64,000 nt of DNA from Stenomitos frigidus_A (GTDB taxonomy: Bacteria; Cyanobacteriota; Cyanobacteriia; Leptolyngbyales; Leptolyngbyaceae): contig NZ_CAWNSW010000105.1 in assembly GCF_963877135.1 (NCBI RefSeq), positions 132,412-196,411 of the forward strand. Direction: 5' to 3'. Shown here in pieces: positions 44,265 through 52,811 of this stretch (positions are counted from its first letter, which is position 1; every line of letters starts with the position of its first letter). Under the pieces are notes generated by a model. The model was not told the origin of the DNA, searched no databases, and worked only from the letters and a program-made list of their open reading frames with translations. Made by a program: the position numbers and the translations under genes.

Positions 44265-44676
44265 CTACCAACAGTCTAAGGCAGTTGCGATCGCGATCTG
44301 CAGATCTTGCACGTTGACAGGTTTGAGCATGTAACCAAAGGGAAAGGTTTTTTGGGCGCGTAGGACGGTGCTTTGGTCGGAGTGCCCAGTGACAAAAATA
44401 ATCGGAATCTGTAGTTGGTTCCAGATAAAGGTAGCCGCTTGAATGCCATCGCCTTGATGCTCAAGCCGAATGTCCATCAGGCACAATCTGTGGGCGCAGG
44501 CTGACTGCTTTGCGAACTGCCTCTTCGACAGAAGCAGCGATTTCTGGCACGTCATAGCCCAAGCACTCTAGTTCTTCTTGCAGGGTGGCAGCAAGCATGT
44601 AGTTGTCTTCTACAATCAAGACGCATAAGCGCCTGGGAGGCGTTTTAGTGGGTAGAGCTTCACAATAAGGTTCCAT
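44265..44676 (-). pseudogene. single-domain response regulator with single-base frameshift
   Basis: The first frame reads RLCVLIVEDNYMLAATLQEE and continues to SLRPQIV, then drifts to PDGHSA and a stop. The next frame begins inside it and continues LMDIRLEHQGDGIQAATFIW up to the stop at 44265. One extra base near 44480 separates the halves, just before the phospho-acceptor aspartate. The restored protein (about 135 residues) closely matches the receiver of the downstream hybrid kinase. It lies 3 bp after the ETR1-like kinase gene. It is either inactivated or a sequencing error. Confidence 0.82.
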
Positions 44677-44679
44677 TTT

Positions 44680-47622
44680 TTAGGTTCTGGTGAAGGAAAT
44701 ACTAATGATCACTCCCTGCTGAGAGCTAATCTCTAAGGTGCCCCGAAGTTGTTTGACTAAGCCTTTCACCAGAGTGATCCCCAACGCTTTTGTTTGCTTG
44801 AGGTTGAAGTCTTGAGGCAACCCAATGCCGTTATCTCGCACACAGAGAGTCAGGCGCTGGTCGGGGTGTTGTTGAAAAAGCACTTGAATCTCACCCGCGC
44901 GCTTTTTGGGAAAGGCATATTTCAATGCATTAGAGACCAGTTCGTTGATGATGAGACCGCAGGGAATAGCAGTATCAATATTGAGCGCGATCGGTTCGAT
45001 TTGTGTCATCAGTTTAATTTGATTGGCACGAGTGTTGTAAGAGTCGAAGAGGTGAGCGGTGAGATCGGCGATGTATTGGGCAAAATCGATGTTTGCCAGA
45101 TCTTTAGAGCCGTAGAGTTTTTCGTGCACCAGGGCGATCGACGCAATCCGGTTCTGGCTCTCTTTTAAAGTTGCAATCACTTGTGGATCGGACGATCGTC
45201 GCGACTGCATTTGCAGCAAGCCATCCACAATACCCAGATTGTTTTTCACCCGATGGTGAATTTCTTTGAGGAGCACTTCTTTTTCTTTCAGAGATGCCTG
45301 AATGACCGCTTCTGCCTGCTTCCGCTCTGTCACATCCTGATGTACAGCGACTAAGACAGTGCCATAGGTAGGATGTTCAAACAAGGAAGCGATGCCTTGC
45401 CCCCAAAAAGGAGTCCCATCCTTTTTGACATTGTGGACTTCATAAGTTGCTTCACCCTGCTGAAGAATGGTCGTGGCAATGGCTTGATGAGCTGCTACGG
45501 GGGTGGCTTCTGCGTCTGCGTAATTCACGATCGAGATATGTTTACCCTTGAGTTCTCCGGCATCATAACCAAACATCCGCTCAAACTTAGGATTGGCATA
45601 AACAATGGTGTCGTCAGCCGACTTGACCATGCAAACGCCCTCAGCCATGTTCCGGACAATGAGGCTCTGAAGCTCCAGCTCTACTTCTGCTTGTTTGAGT
45701 CGGGTGATATTGCGAAGACTGACCACAACGCCTGAAACGGCTTGATAGGCATTGTCAAAGTAAGGATTATAGGTAACGCTCAAAAATTGCGGTTTTAGAG
45801 TTGCGTAGTCCGCCCACATTTCATACTGCACAACTTGTCCGGCTAAACATTGGTCTAATCGGGGCTTAATCGTCGTTTCATAAACGTTCACCGGTAAGAG
45901 TTCGCTGACTGGATGCCCCACAATTTCATCCTGCGGTTTGTTGTACCAATTGACATAGGTTTGATTGACGACTTGATAAACGTAGTTACGATCGATCAAC
46001 GAAATAGCGTCGGTGGTGGCAGAGACGATCCGCTCATACCGTCGCAGAGCTTCTTCTGCCTGCTTGCGATCGCTGATGTCGCGCACAATCACCAAGACCT
46101 CGTCTTCCCCGCAGGGTATGATGCGAGCCTCTTCAAACTGAAGGTTGCCATCAAGCCTGAGTTGATATTCATACACCTGCAAGGCGCGGGTTTGCAGCGC
46201 CTGCTGCACATACTGCATACGTTCTTGGGCTTTGTCGGCTGGCAAAATGGCATGGATGTTGTTACCGATCACCATCCGACTGGCATTGTACGGCAGCACG
46301 TTCCCGGTCGTCTGAATATCCAGGTAGGTGCCATCTTGCTTCATGCGGATCAGTAAGTCTGGAATAGCTTGAATCAGCGCCCGATTCCGGACTTCACTTT
46401 GACGCAAGGCTTCTTCGGTCTGCTTCAGATCATCAATATCTAGCCGCATGCCATCCCACACGATCGTTCCATTGTCCAGTCGGCGAGGCATTGAGCACAG
46501 CCGCAACCAGCGGGTCTTGCCGTTGGGTAACTGCTCTCGCACCTGAAGATCAAAGACAGAGAGATTCTGTGCCGATTCTTCTCCTTTTTGAAGTACAGCA
46601 GGGAGATCCTCTTCAACCACCAGCTTAAACATGAGGCTGGAGTCTGCCAAAACTGCGTCTGGTTTGAGTCCACTCACCCGCTCAATGCCAGCGCTGACGT
46701 AGGTGTAGTGGTAGCGCCCATCCGGTTCGCGCCGCAACTGGTACAGGTAGCCATTGGGGATGTTGTCGCCGATCGCCCGCAAAAATGCCTCCCGCTCTTG
46801 CAAGGCGTGTTCGGCTCGTTTGCGATCGGTAATATCGGTCACCCGCACCAGATGCATCACTCGTTCCGCAACGGTAATCGGCTTGACAGCAAGATTGCCC
46901 CAGAAAATATTGCCCTGACAGGTCACATATTCAATTTCGCGGCTCCAAAAGCCCTTCGCCTGCATTTCAGCCCCAATCTCTTGCAACTCATCCTGAGAAA
47001 ACTGGTAGCGTTGCAGCATATGCCCTTCAATGCCAAGCAGATGAGTTTTGTCAACGGCTTGAAAAAGGTCTACTGCACGTTGATTGCAGTCCAGGGTGAA
47101 TAATGTTTGTGCGTCAACCAGAAACAGCGCATCTGCCGATTCGTTAAAAATTGCCTCGCGTAAATCTCGGTTACGCCTAAGTTCAGCTTCGATGCGCGTG
47201 CGTTCGGCGACTTCTTGTTGCAATGCCTCGTTGGCTAACGCCAGTGCTGTAGGGCTGGGCAGTGCCAGAGCTTGGGGAACGATCGGCACAAGCAGCACGG
47301 CTGTCGTCACTGAAACCATCGCCGTCAATAGTTTGACGCTCCCTGACAGCCAGTAGGTGGGATACCAGAGCGTCCAAATTTCTAACAGGTGAGTGGTGCC
47401 GCAAGCCACAATAAAGGCACTAAACAGCCAAAAAATCCAGATGAAAGGCAGATCCGATCGCCTGCGGACAAAATAGAACAGCGTCAGTGGAATGGAGTAA
47501 TAGGCAAGGGCGATGAGAGCGTCTGACAGAATATGCAGCCCTACAAGCTCTGGTTTCCAGAGATAGCAGTGCCCATGAGGCATAAACAAATTGCTTCCAG
47601 AAAGGCTTGTCCAGTTCAGCAT
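44680..47622 (-). CDS. ETR1-like ethylene-binding sensor histidine kinase with five PAS domains
   Basis: The 980-residue kinase has an N-terminal three-helix ethylene-binding domain. All six residues important in plant ETR1 are conserved at +9: D34, Y41, I44, P45, C74 and H78 (ETR1 D25, Y32, I35, P36, C65, H69), with the copper-ligand motif CGTTH. Five PAS domains follow (about 150-280, 285-405, 410-525, 530-650, 655-775), then a HisKA_2 dimerisation domain (EIHHRVKNN) and HATPase_c (NELVSNALKYAFP). No phytochrome-like GAF is seen, unlike Synechocystis Slr1212. It sits at the membrane and probably senses ethylene through Cu(I); its partners are the two genes downstream. Confidence 0.92.
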   Translation of the reverse strand: MLNWTSLSGSNLFMPHGHCYLWKPELVGLHILSDALIALAYYSIPLTLFYFVRRRSDLPFIWIFWLFSAFIVACGTTHLLEIWTLWYPTYWLSGSVKLLTAMVSVTTAVLLVPIVPQALALPSPTALALANEALQQEVAERTRIEAELRRNRDLREAIFNESADALFLVDAQTLFTLDCNQRAVDLFQAVDKTHLLGIEGHMLQRYQFSQDELQEIGAEMQAKGFWSREIEYVTCQGNIFWGNLAVKPITVAERVMHLVRVTDITDRKRAEHALQEREAFLRAIGDNIPNGYLYQLRREPDGRYHYTYVSAGIERVSGLKPDAVLADSSLMFKLVVEEDLPAVLQKGEESAQNLSVFDLQVREQLPNGKTRWLRLCSMPRRLDNGTIVWDGMRLDIDDLKQTEEALRQSEVRNRALIQAIPDLLIRMKQDGTYLDIQTTGNVLPYNASRMVIGNNIHAILPADKAQERMQYVQQALQTRALQVYEYQLRLDGNLQFEEARIIPCGEDEVLVIVRDISDRKQAEEALRRYERIVSATTDAISLIDRNYVYQVVNQTYVNWYNKPQDEIVGHPVSELLPVNVYETTIKPRLDQCLAGQVVQYEMWADYATLKPQFLSVTYNPYFDNAYQAVSGVVVSLRNITRLKQAEVELELQSLIVRNMAEGVCMVKSADDTIVYANPKFERMFGYDAGELKGKHISIVNYADAEATPVAAHQAIATTILQQGEATYEVHNVKKDGTPFWGQGIASLFEHPTYGTVLVAVHQDVTERKQAEAVIQASLKEKEVLLKEIHHRVKNNLGIVDGLLQMQSRRSSDPQVIATLKESQNRIASIALVHEKLYGSKDLANIDFAQYIADLTAHLFDSYNTRANQIKLMTQIEPIALNIDTAIPCGLIINELVSNALKYAFPKKRAGEIQVLFQQHPDQRLTLCVRDNGIGLPQDFNLKQTKALGITLVKGLVKQLRGTLEISSQQGVIISISFTRT

Positions 47623-47654
47623 TTTCCCGCTCCAGACCGATGACTCAGGTTTCT

Positions 47655-47760
47655 AATACCAATTTGAATTGAAAAGGCGACACATCTTGGAGGGGCAAGG
47701 CAATGCCTTGCCCCTACCCAGCGATTGGCTCTGTGGTCGTCATGCTTTAAATCGGTATGA
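47655..47760. repeat. MITE-like palindromic element
   Basis: A 25-bp palindrome (47691-47715, AGGGGCAAGGCA...TGCCTTGCCCCT) lies between imperfect ends ATACCAATTTGAA and TTTAAATCGGTAT. It lies upstream of the ETR1-like kinase. No gene is present. Confidence 0.7.
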
Positions 47761-47867
47761 TTTCTTATAGTTCCTTTAATAGTGGTTAAAAGGGACAAAC
47801 CCACTTTTCTCCAGGAAGCCTTAAGAGTTTGTTAAGGAACAAGAATTTAATCACCTCGGCGTTTTCC

Positions 47868-47895
47868 GTAGGGGCGCACGGGTGTGCGCCCCTAC
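47868..47895. repeat. palindrome, 12-bp arms
   Basis: GTAGGGGCGCAC / GTGCGCCCCTAC with a 4-nt loop, the common cyanobacterial 'taggggcgcac' hairpin. It lies 52 bp beyond the stop of the frameshifted glycosyltransferase. Confidence 0.85.
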
Positions 47896-47946
47896 CTAAT
47901 CGCAGTCACAAACTGTGCTAGTGGTTCTGCATAGCTCCTAAAACTG

Positions 47947-49124
47947 TTACAGAATGGCTTGAACGATCGCCACCGTTTCCTCAATCATGCGTTCTTCGCG
48001 AAACATTTTTTCTGCTTGTTGTTTACATGCCAACCCCACCTGTTGCCGTCGCGTTGCATCACTTACCCAGTCCTTCAACGTTGTAACCAACTCTTGAATC
48101 GTGGACTGAGGATTGCCAAACATCGGTGAAGTCAGGAGTTGTCCCGTATCGCCCAATCCTTCAGGCACACCGCTGACTGCTGATGCCGCTACAGGAAGCC
48201 CTTTTGCCATCGCCTCCATCATCCCAACGGCAACCCCTCCGATTCAGACGGCAGCAAAAAAATGTCGCTGGCATCCAGCCACTCATTAATCTGACCCAGT
48301 TCGCCCAAAAACTTGACGCGATCGCCCACACCCGCTTGCTTCACCATTTGCTTAAAGTGATCCGCCAGTGTGCCTGTGCCTGCCCACGCAAAGTAGAGAT
48401 GCTCCCAGGCAGGTGTTTGCTTCAGTCGCTTGATGGCACCAAGCTGATACTGATAGCCCTTGATGATGTCCATCCGAGCCGCCGTAAAGCAGACGACCGC
48501 ATCATCAGGAATGCCCCACTGCTGGCGGAGACGCGATCGCACCTGTAAATCTGGCGGCTCAAAATAGGTGGCTGGTCGCCCACAGTAAATCACCTGCCCT
48601 TTGTCCTCCGCCAGCCCAAACAGCTTTTGCAACAGTCGCAGGTTATCTTGCGACACCGCAATTACTGCCCTGGCATCGCGATACTGTTGTGCCAATTCTG
48701 CATAAGCTTCGGGCACTTCTTTTGGCTTAATCGGATGCACCAGATGTTCCACCACGATGAAGGGAATGCCATACTTGATCGCAGCCCGCTTAGGAAAAAA
48801 GTTGGCAACCGGACCACCATTGCTCACAATCAGCAAATCCGGTTTTGCTTCAGCAATGATTTTTTCTGCCTCTGCCGCCTTTGCGCCTTCCAGCCAAATA
48901 TGCTTCTGAACGCCAACTTGCTTTTGCTGCGCCACGAACCAATCCGCTCGTTGCCGCGTTTTCTCCATCCCTTCGGAACCAAAAAGCTCTACTAACGCGT
49001 CAGGAATATCCTGCACATGCGTCATCTGGTAGCCTAGAGTGGCTAAGGCACACACAATGGCATGGTTATACGGCAAAAGACCGCCGATCGCAGGCGACGC
49101 ATACAGCAGAATATGTTTGGTCAC
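47947..49124 (-). pseudogene. family 4 glycosyltransferase, single-base frameshift
   Basis: Two overlapping frames together give one GT-B protein of about 391 residues. The first (start 49124, MTKHILLYASPAIGGLLPYN) covers the acceptor domain and half of the GT4 domain and ends LLPSESEGLPLG with a stop at 48219. The second frame, overlapping by ATGA at 48219-48222, continues MMEAMAKGLPVAASAVSGVP to 47947. The conserved E-x7-E sugar-binding motif is split exactly at the junction, so one base is missing. It is either inactive or a sequencing error. Confidence 0.82.
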
Positions 49125-49248
49125 AGCAGTAGATGTTAGGGGCTTGGTTTTTTGTTGTTAGAGTACACGGTGCGATCGCCGAACTAACACCGGACAGAAA
49201 GCATGAAATGAGATAGGTCATTCGATTAAGTACTAAAGTGAGCTTCTA

Positions 49249-49872
49249 ATGGGTGTCTCAGTCATCTATAGCGCCATTCCTCTTAGCAGTACGTTGTACA
49301 CACGCCTTCAACGTGAGAAGCCACTGGCAATTCTCATGGTTTCTCTCTTTTCCTATGGCTGTGGCATCTTTAACTTCTTTGAAATTGAGCCTGAAGAGGT
49401 AAATGAAATTCTTGAAGAGGTCATTGAAGCGCATCAAGATACATTCGGATCTGAGCTAGATGCTGATCAAGTAATTGCTGAATTTCGGACAGAACTAAGG
49501 CTCACTCGTAAAGCGTATCCGGGAATTGAAGATAGAACAGCATCATTGGAAAAGACATCTAATGAAATTGAGGAACGTTTGTCACAGGAACTATCAAGAA
49601 GACAGATTGAGAACGCCAATAAAATTGTTGAAAAACTCATATTTGGAGACCAGTCTCTTGCTCCAAACTTATTGCCAGAAGCAGAATCGTTAGGGCTTAT
49701 ATCGCGTGAGTTAGTTAGCGAAGGAGCCAGAATTCTTCGACAGATTGATCCGGAAACACTATTTGCCTACGAAGGTAAGGATAGATGGTGCGTTGATCAC
49801 TTTAGTGAATGGCGAGATTTGTATCTTGCAGCAGACGAGAAGAATGAGGAAATACTGCTTGGAGTTTTTTGA
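49249..49872 (+). CDS. conserved hypothetical protein (possibly DUF1877-like)
   Basis: A 207-residue acidic protein starting MGVSVIYSAIPLSSTLYTRL. It has helical segments (EPEEVNEILEEVIEAHQDTF and SQELSRRQIENANKIVEKLI) and ends W..LYLAADEKNEEILLGVF. The start and the end vaguely recall DUF1877 proteins, but this is uncertain. It is more AT-rich than its neighbours. No function can be given. Confidence 0.6.
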   Translation: MGVSVIYSAIPLSSTLYTRLQREKPLAILMVSLFSYGCGIFNFFEIEPEEVNEILEEVIEAHQDTFGSELDADQVIAEFRTELRLTRKAYPGIEDRTASLEKTSNEIEERLSQELSRRQIENANKIVEKLIFGDQSLAPNLLPEAESLGLISRELVSEGARILRQIDPETLFAYEGKDRWCVDHFSEWRDLYLAADEKNEEILLGVF

Positions 49873-49964
49873 AGCGTCCGTCAGAATTAACTGTAAGTTT
49901 TGCCCAGCATAGTCCTAACGCATCACACCAAAACTAACAACCAATAACTTTTCGAGGAACTGCC

Positions 49965-50960
49965 GTGTTTTTCAGTGTGGTCATTCCGACCTACAACCGC
50001 AAACCAATTTTAGAAAAGTGCTTGCAAGCGCTGGAGCAGCAGCAGTTTGATGCAGGCGAGATCGCAGGCTATGAGGTTGTTGTCGTGGATGATGGTTCCA
50101 CCGATGGCACTGTAGATTGGCTGCAAACAAACGCCAGCGAGTTTCCCCATGTCCGACTCTTTCAACAAGACCATCAAGGTCCCGCCGCTGCCCGCAATCT
50201 GGGAGTCGAAAAAGCCTCTGGCGATACCATTATTTTTATTGATAGCGATCTCGTTGTAACTGAAGGGTTTCTCCAGGCACACGCCGATGGCTTACAAAGC
50301 GGTCAGCGGTCAGCGGTCAGCAGTCAGCAGCCATTGGAAACTCAAAACTCTGCGCCCCCCACCCCCCACCCCATATCCTCCCCCGTCTTCACCTACGGTC
50401 GCGTCATCAACACTGCCAACTTCGACGACCCTACGGCAGAACCTTACAAAATCACCGATTTTTCAGCGGCGTATTTTGCGACTGGGAATGTGGCGATCGC
50501 CCGCATCTGGCTCGAAAAAGCGGGACTCTTTGACACGCGCTTTCAACTCTACGGCTGGGAAGATTTGGAACTGGGTGTTCGCCTGAAGCAACTCGGCTTA
50601 ACGCTGATCAAATGTCCCGATGCGGTTGGGTATCACTGGCATCCTCCCTTCGCCCTCAGCCAACTCCCAAATCTGATCGATAAAGAAATTGAGCGCGGCA
50701 AGATGGGCGTACTGTTCTACCAAAAGCACCCGACCTGGAACGTGCGCATGATGATTCAGATGACCTGGATTCATCGCGTGCTGTGGGGCGTGTTGTCGAT
50801 CGGTGGTCGGCTCAACGAACGCACGATGGCTCCCTTCCTGCAATGGCTGATCGATCGGGGCAAACCCCAACTGTCCCTTGAAGTCGCGCGCATTTTCCTC
50901 AACTGGTATAACGTCCAGGGCGTTTACGAAGCCTATGCCGAAATGCAGTCAGAACGCTGA
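49965..50960 (+). CDS. family 2 glycosyltransferase with in-frame repeat insertion
   Basis: The 331-residue enzyme starts at a GTG. The GT-A fold begins SVVIPTYNRKPILEKCLQAL, with the UDP-binding VVVDDGSTDGT and DSD (IIFIDSDLVV) motifs, and the C-terminal GWEDLELGVRLKQLGL typical of this subgroup. Around residues 113-140 it contains SGQRSAVSSQQPLETQNSAP, then PTPHPISSP. This stretch has no counterpart in the GT2 fold and derives from an STRR-like intergenic repeat that has entered the gene without breaking the frame. It lies near a frameshifted GT4, in a glycan-modifying region. Confidence 0.88.
   Translation: MFFSVVIPTYNRKPILEKCLQALEQQQFDAGEIAGYEVVVVDDGSTDGTVDWLQTNASEFPHVRLFQQDHQGPAAARNLGVEKASGDTIIFIDSDLVVTEGFLQAHADGLQSGQRSAVSSQQPLETQNSAPPTPHPISSPVFTYGRVINTANFDDPTAEPYKITDFSAAYFATGNVAIARIWLEKAGLFDTRFQLYGWEDLELGVRLKQLGLTLIKCPDAVGYHWHPPFALSQLPNLIDKEIERGKMGVLFYQKHPTWNVRMMIQMTWIHRVLWGVLSIGGRLNERTMAPFLQWLIDRGKPQLSLEVARIFLNWYNVQGVYEAYAEMQSER
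50301..50389 (+). repeat. heptanucleotide repeat inside GT2 coding sequence
   Basis: Tandem GGTCAGC units (50301-50330) are followed by GGAAACTCAAAACTC and a C-rich CCCCCCACC block. The same kinds of units are found in intergenic DNA of this window, so this is probably an invaded repeat array in the gene encoding the GT2 enzyme. Confidence 0.82.
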
Positions 50961-50974
50961 GATTGGCACTTCGC

Positions 50975-51604
50975 TCAAAATTCGTCTTCATCTTCAGTTG
51001 CCTGAATATCTTGAGCGACAAATTCTCGCCAAACGGTCAGTATGGCATCATCCACGTTGACCGCTTGCAGACAATCCATGACAGCACCAGCATCCGCTTT
51101 GAGTTCAGGAAAGGTCAGCAAAAGCATTGCCAGATCGCGCCAGTCGGTTCCGGCTTTTGGCTTGCCGCGTCGCTGGTGATAAGCAATGACCTTACTCGCA
51201 ATCAGTTCGGCAGGCGACAGTACTAGCAACTTTTCAATGCGTTGAGCAGACGGTAGGGTTGGCACGGGGCGCAGATCAACCAGATGGCGATTCCCCGACT
51301 TCTGCACCTGGAATAAGCGATAGCCCCGTCCTTCACCCACTTCGCGCACCCGCACGGCAATATGAAATTGCTGACTCAAAGACTCCCGCAGTTCTTCAGC
51401 AAGTTCTCTGGCGCGGGTTGAGAGCAGATCAATGGCTTGCGTCATACGGGGTTCGCCGACATAGGCATTGACCGCTTGAGCGCCAAAGATCACCGCATCA
51501 TTGCGATCGCGCAAAAATTCCAGCACCGCCTCTTGAATGGTCGCTAGCGGTAATGGTTCACGCATGATAAATTCTCGGAGCGTTAAAGAGCCTGCGTCAA
51601 ACAT
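50975..51604 (-). CDS. AbiEii/AbiGii-like nucleotidyltransferase family protein
   Basis: The 209-residue protein starts MFDAGSLTLREFIMREPLPL. It has a nucleotidyltransferase-like core AVIFGAQAVNAYVGEPRMTQ followed by AIDLLSTRARELAEEL. In the usual AbiEii form the strand reads RxTxDIDL with two acidic residues; here it is MTQAIDLLS, so the first aspartate is replaced and activity is uncertain. No AbiEi-type antitoxin is adjacent. It is convergent with the GT2 gene, 14 bp away. Confidence 0.62.
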   Translation of the reverse strand: MFDAGSLTLREFIMREPLPLATIQEAVLEFLRDRNDAVIFGAQAVNAYVGEPRMTQAIDLLSTRARELAEELRESLSQQFHIAVRVREVGEGRGYRLFQVQKSGNRHLVDLRPVPTLPSAQRIEKLLVLSPAELIASKVIAYHQRRGKPKAGTDWRDLAMLLLTFPELKADAGAVMDCLQAVNVDDAILTVWREFVAQDIQATEDEDEF

Positions 51605-51800
51605 AACGGTTGATTGATCGATCAAAAACTATTACGGCTCCAGGTCTTCATTCTCCTACACCTGCCGTAAGCCTGACATCGGTGATCAATTGCTTCTCAT
51701 TCTCATTAGATCAATCTGCTTCAAATCCTGTTACACGGCTGTGTTAACCTAGAGAAGTTGTCTAAAATCACACATTCAGGATTTCGGGTGCCTCAAAAGA

Positions 51801-51868
51801 GTTGTTAGGGGTTGGTTGTTAGTTGTTAGCAAGAAGTTCCTGTCTAAAAACTAAAAACTAAAAACTAA
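51801..51868. repeat. STRR-type tandem repeats upstream of rpsB
   Basis: TTGTTAG-type heptamers (around 51802-51828) and CTAAAAA tandem units (around 51845-51868) fill the leader upstream of rpsB. They lie between the promoter region and the ribosome binding site AGGAG (51911-51915). Confidence 0.85.
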
Positions 51869-51925
51869 AAGCTTTCACAGGTGCTCCTGGATGGAGGATT
51901 AACCCGAATCAGGAGTTCAAAATCA

Positions 51926-52720
51926 ATGCCAGTTGTTTCGTTGGCTCAATTACTAGAGTCTGGGGTTCACTTTGGGCATCAAACCCGCCGTTGGAACCCC
52001 AAAATGGATCCGTACATCTACACCTCGCGGAATGGGGTGCACATCATTGACCTGGTGCAGACTGCCCGGTTGATGGATGAAGCGTATAACTATGTGCGCA
52101 CGGCGTCTGAGCAGGGCAAAAAGTTCCTCTTTATCGGCACCAAGCGTCAGGCTGCTGGGATCATTGCTCAGGAAGCGTCTCGTTGTGGTGGTTACTACGT
52201 GAACCAGCGCTGGTTGGGTGGTATGCTCACCAACTGGGTGACGATCAAAACCCGTGTCGATCGCCTCAAAGAGCTAGAGCGTCGTGAAGAAACGGGTGGA
52301 CTGGATCTACTACCCAAAAAAGAAGCGTCTGTACTGCGACGTGAGTTGGAAAAGCTCCAGAAATATCTGGGTGGCATTAAAGCGATGCGGAAAGTGCCTG
52401 ACATCATCATCATGGTGGATCAAAAGCGCGAGTACAACGCTGTCCAGGAGTGCCAAAAGCTCTCGTTGCCGATCGTGGCATTGCTCGACACCAACTGCGA
52501 TCCCGATTTGGTCGATGTGCCGATTCCGGCGAATGATGATGCCATTCGTTCGATTAAGCTAATTGTAGGCAGACTGGCAGACGCGATCTACGAAGGTCGT
52601 CATGGTCAGCTTGAGTCTGACGACGAGTACGAAGACTACGAAGGCGGCGAGGAAGACTTCGACTACGAAGATAACGACACCTCGTTCATTCCCGAAGAAA
52701 CCGAAGAAACCGAAGCGTAG
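51926..52720 (+). CDS. rpsB: 30S ribosomal protein S2
   Basis: The 264-residue protein starts MPVVSLAQLLESGVHFGHQT and has the S2 motifs RWNPKMDPYIYTSRNGVHII and PIVALLDTNCDPDLVDVPIP. It binds the small ribosomal subunit near S1. After the normal end (about residue 225) there is an acidic tail (ESDDEYEDYEGGEEDFDYED) of about 35 residues. The AGGAG ribosome binding site is at 51911. It is followed by tsf, the usual bacterial order. The frame upstream to 51881 has no family support. Confidence 0.96.
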   Translation: MPVVSLAQLLESGVHFGHQTRRWNPKMDPYIYTSRNGVHIIDLVQTARLMDEAYNYVRTASEQGKKFLFIGTKRQAAGIIAQEASRCGGYYVNQRWLGGMLTNWVTIKTRVDRLKELERREETGGLDLLPKKEASVLRRELEKLQKYLGGIKAMRKVPDIIIMVDQKREYNAVQECQKLSLPIVALLDTNCDPDLVDVPIPANDDAIRSIKLIVGRLADAIYEGRHGQLESDDEYEDYEGGEEDFDYEDNDTSFIPEETEETEA

Positions 52721-52797
52721 AGCGTTGTTAGTTGTTGGTTGTTAGTTTTTAGAGACTCTAGCAACTAACAACTAACAACTAACAACTAATAACTATT
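52721..52797. repeat. STRR-type tandem repeats between rpsB and tsf
   Basis: TTGTTAG/TTGGTTG-type heptamers (about 52725-52750) and tandem ACTAACA units (about 52770-52795) form an imperfect inverted repeat pair. This could act as an attenuating hairpin between the two genes. Confidence 0.85.
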
Positions 52798-52811
52798 CAG
52801 AGTGAAGGGTA

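Noticed and set aside
47868..47895. CRISPR-like repeat from multiple palindromes in intergenic regions
   Set aside because: The palindromes are single or dispersed and no regular repeat-spacer array of 25-40 bp units is present anywhere in the window.
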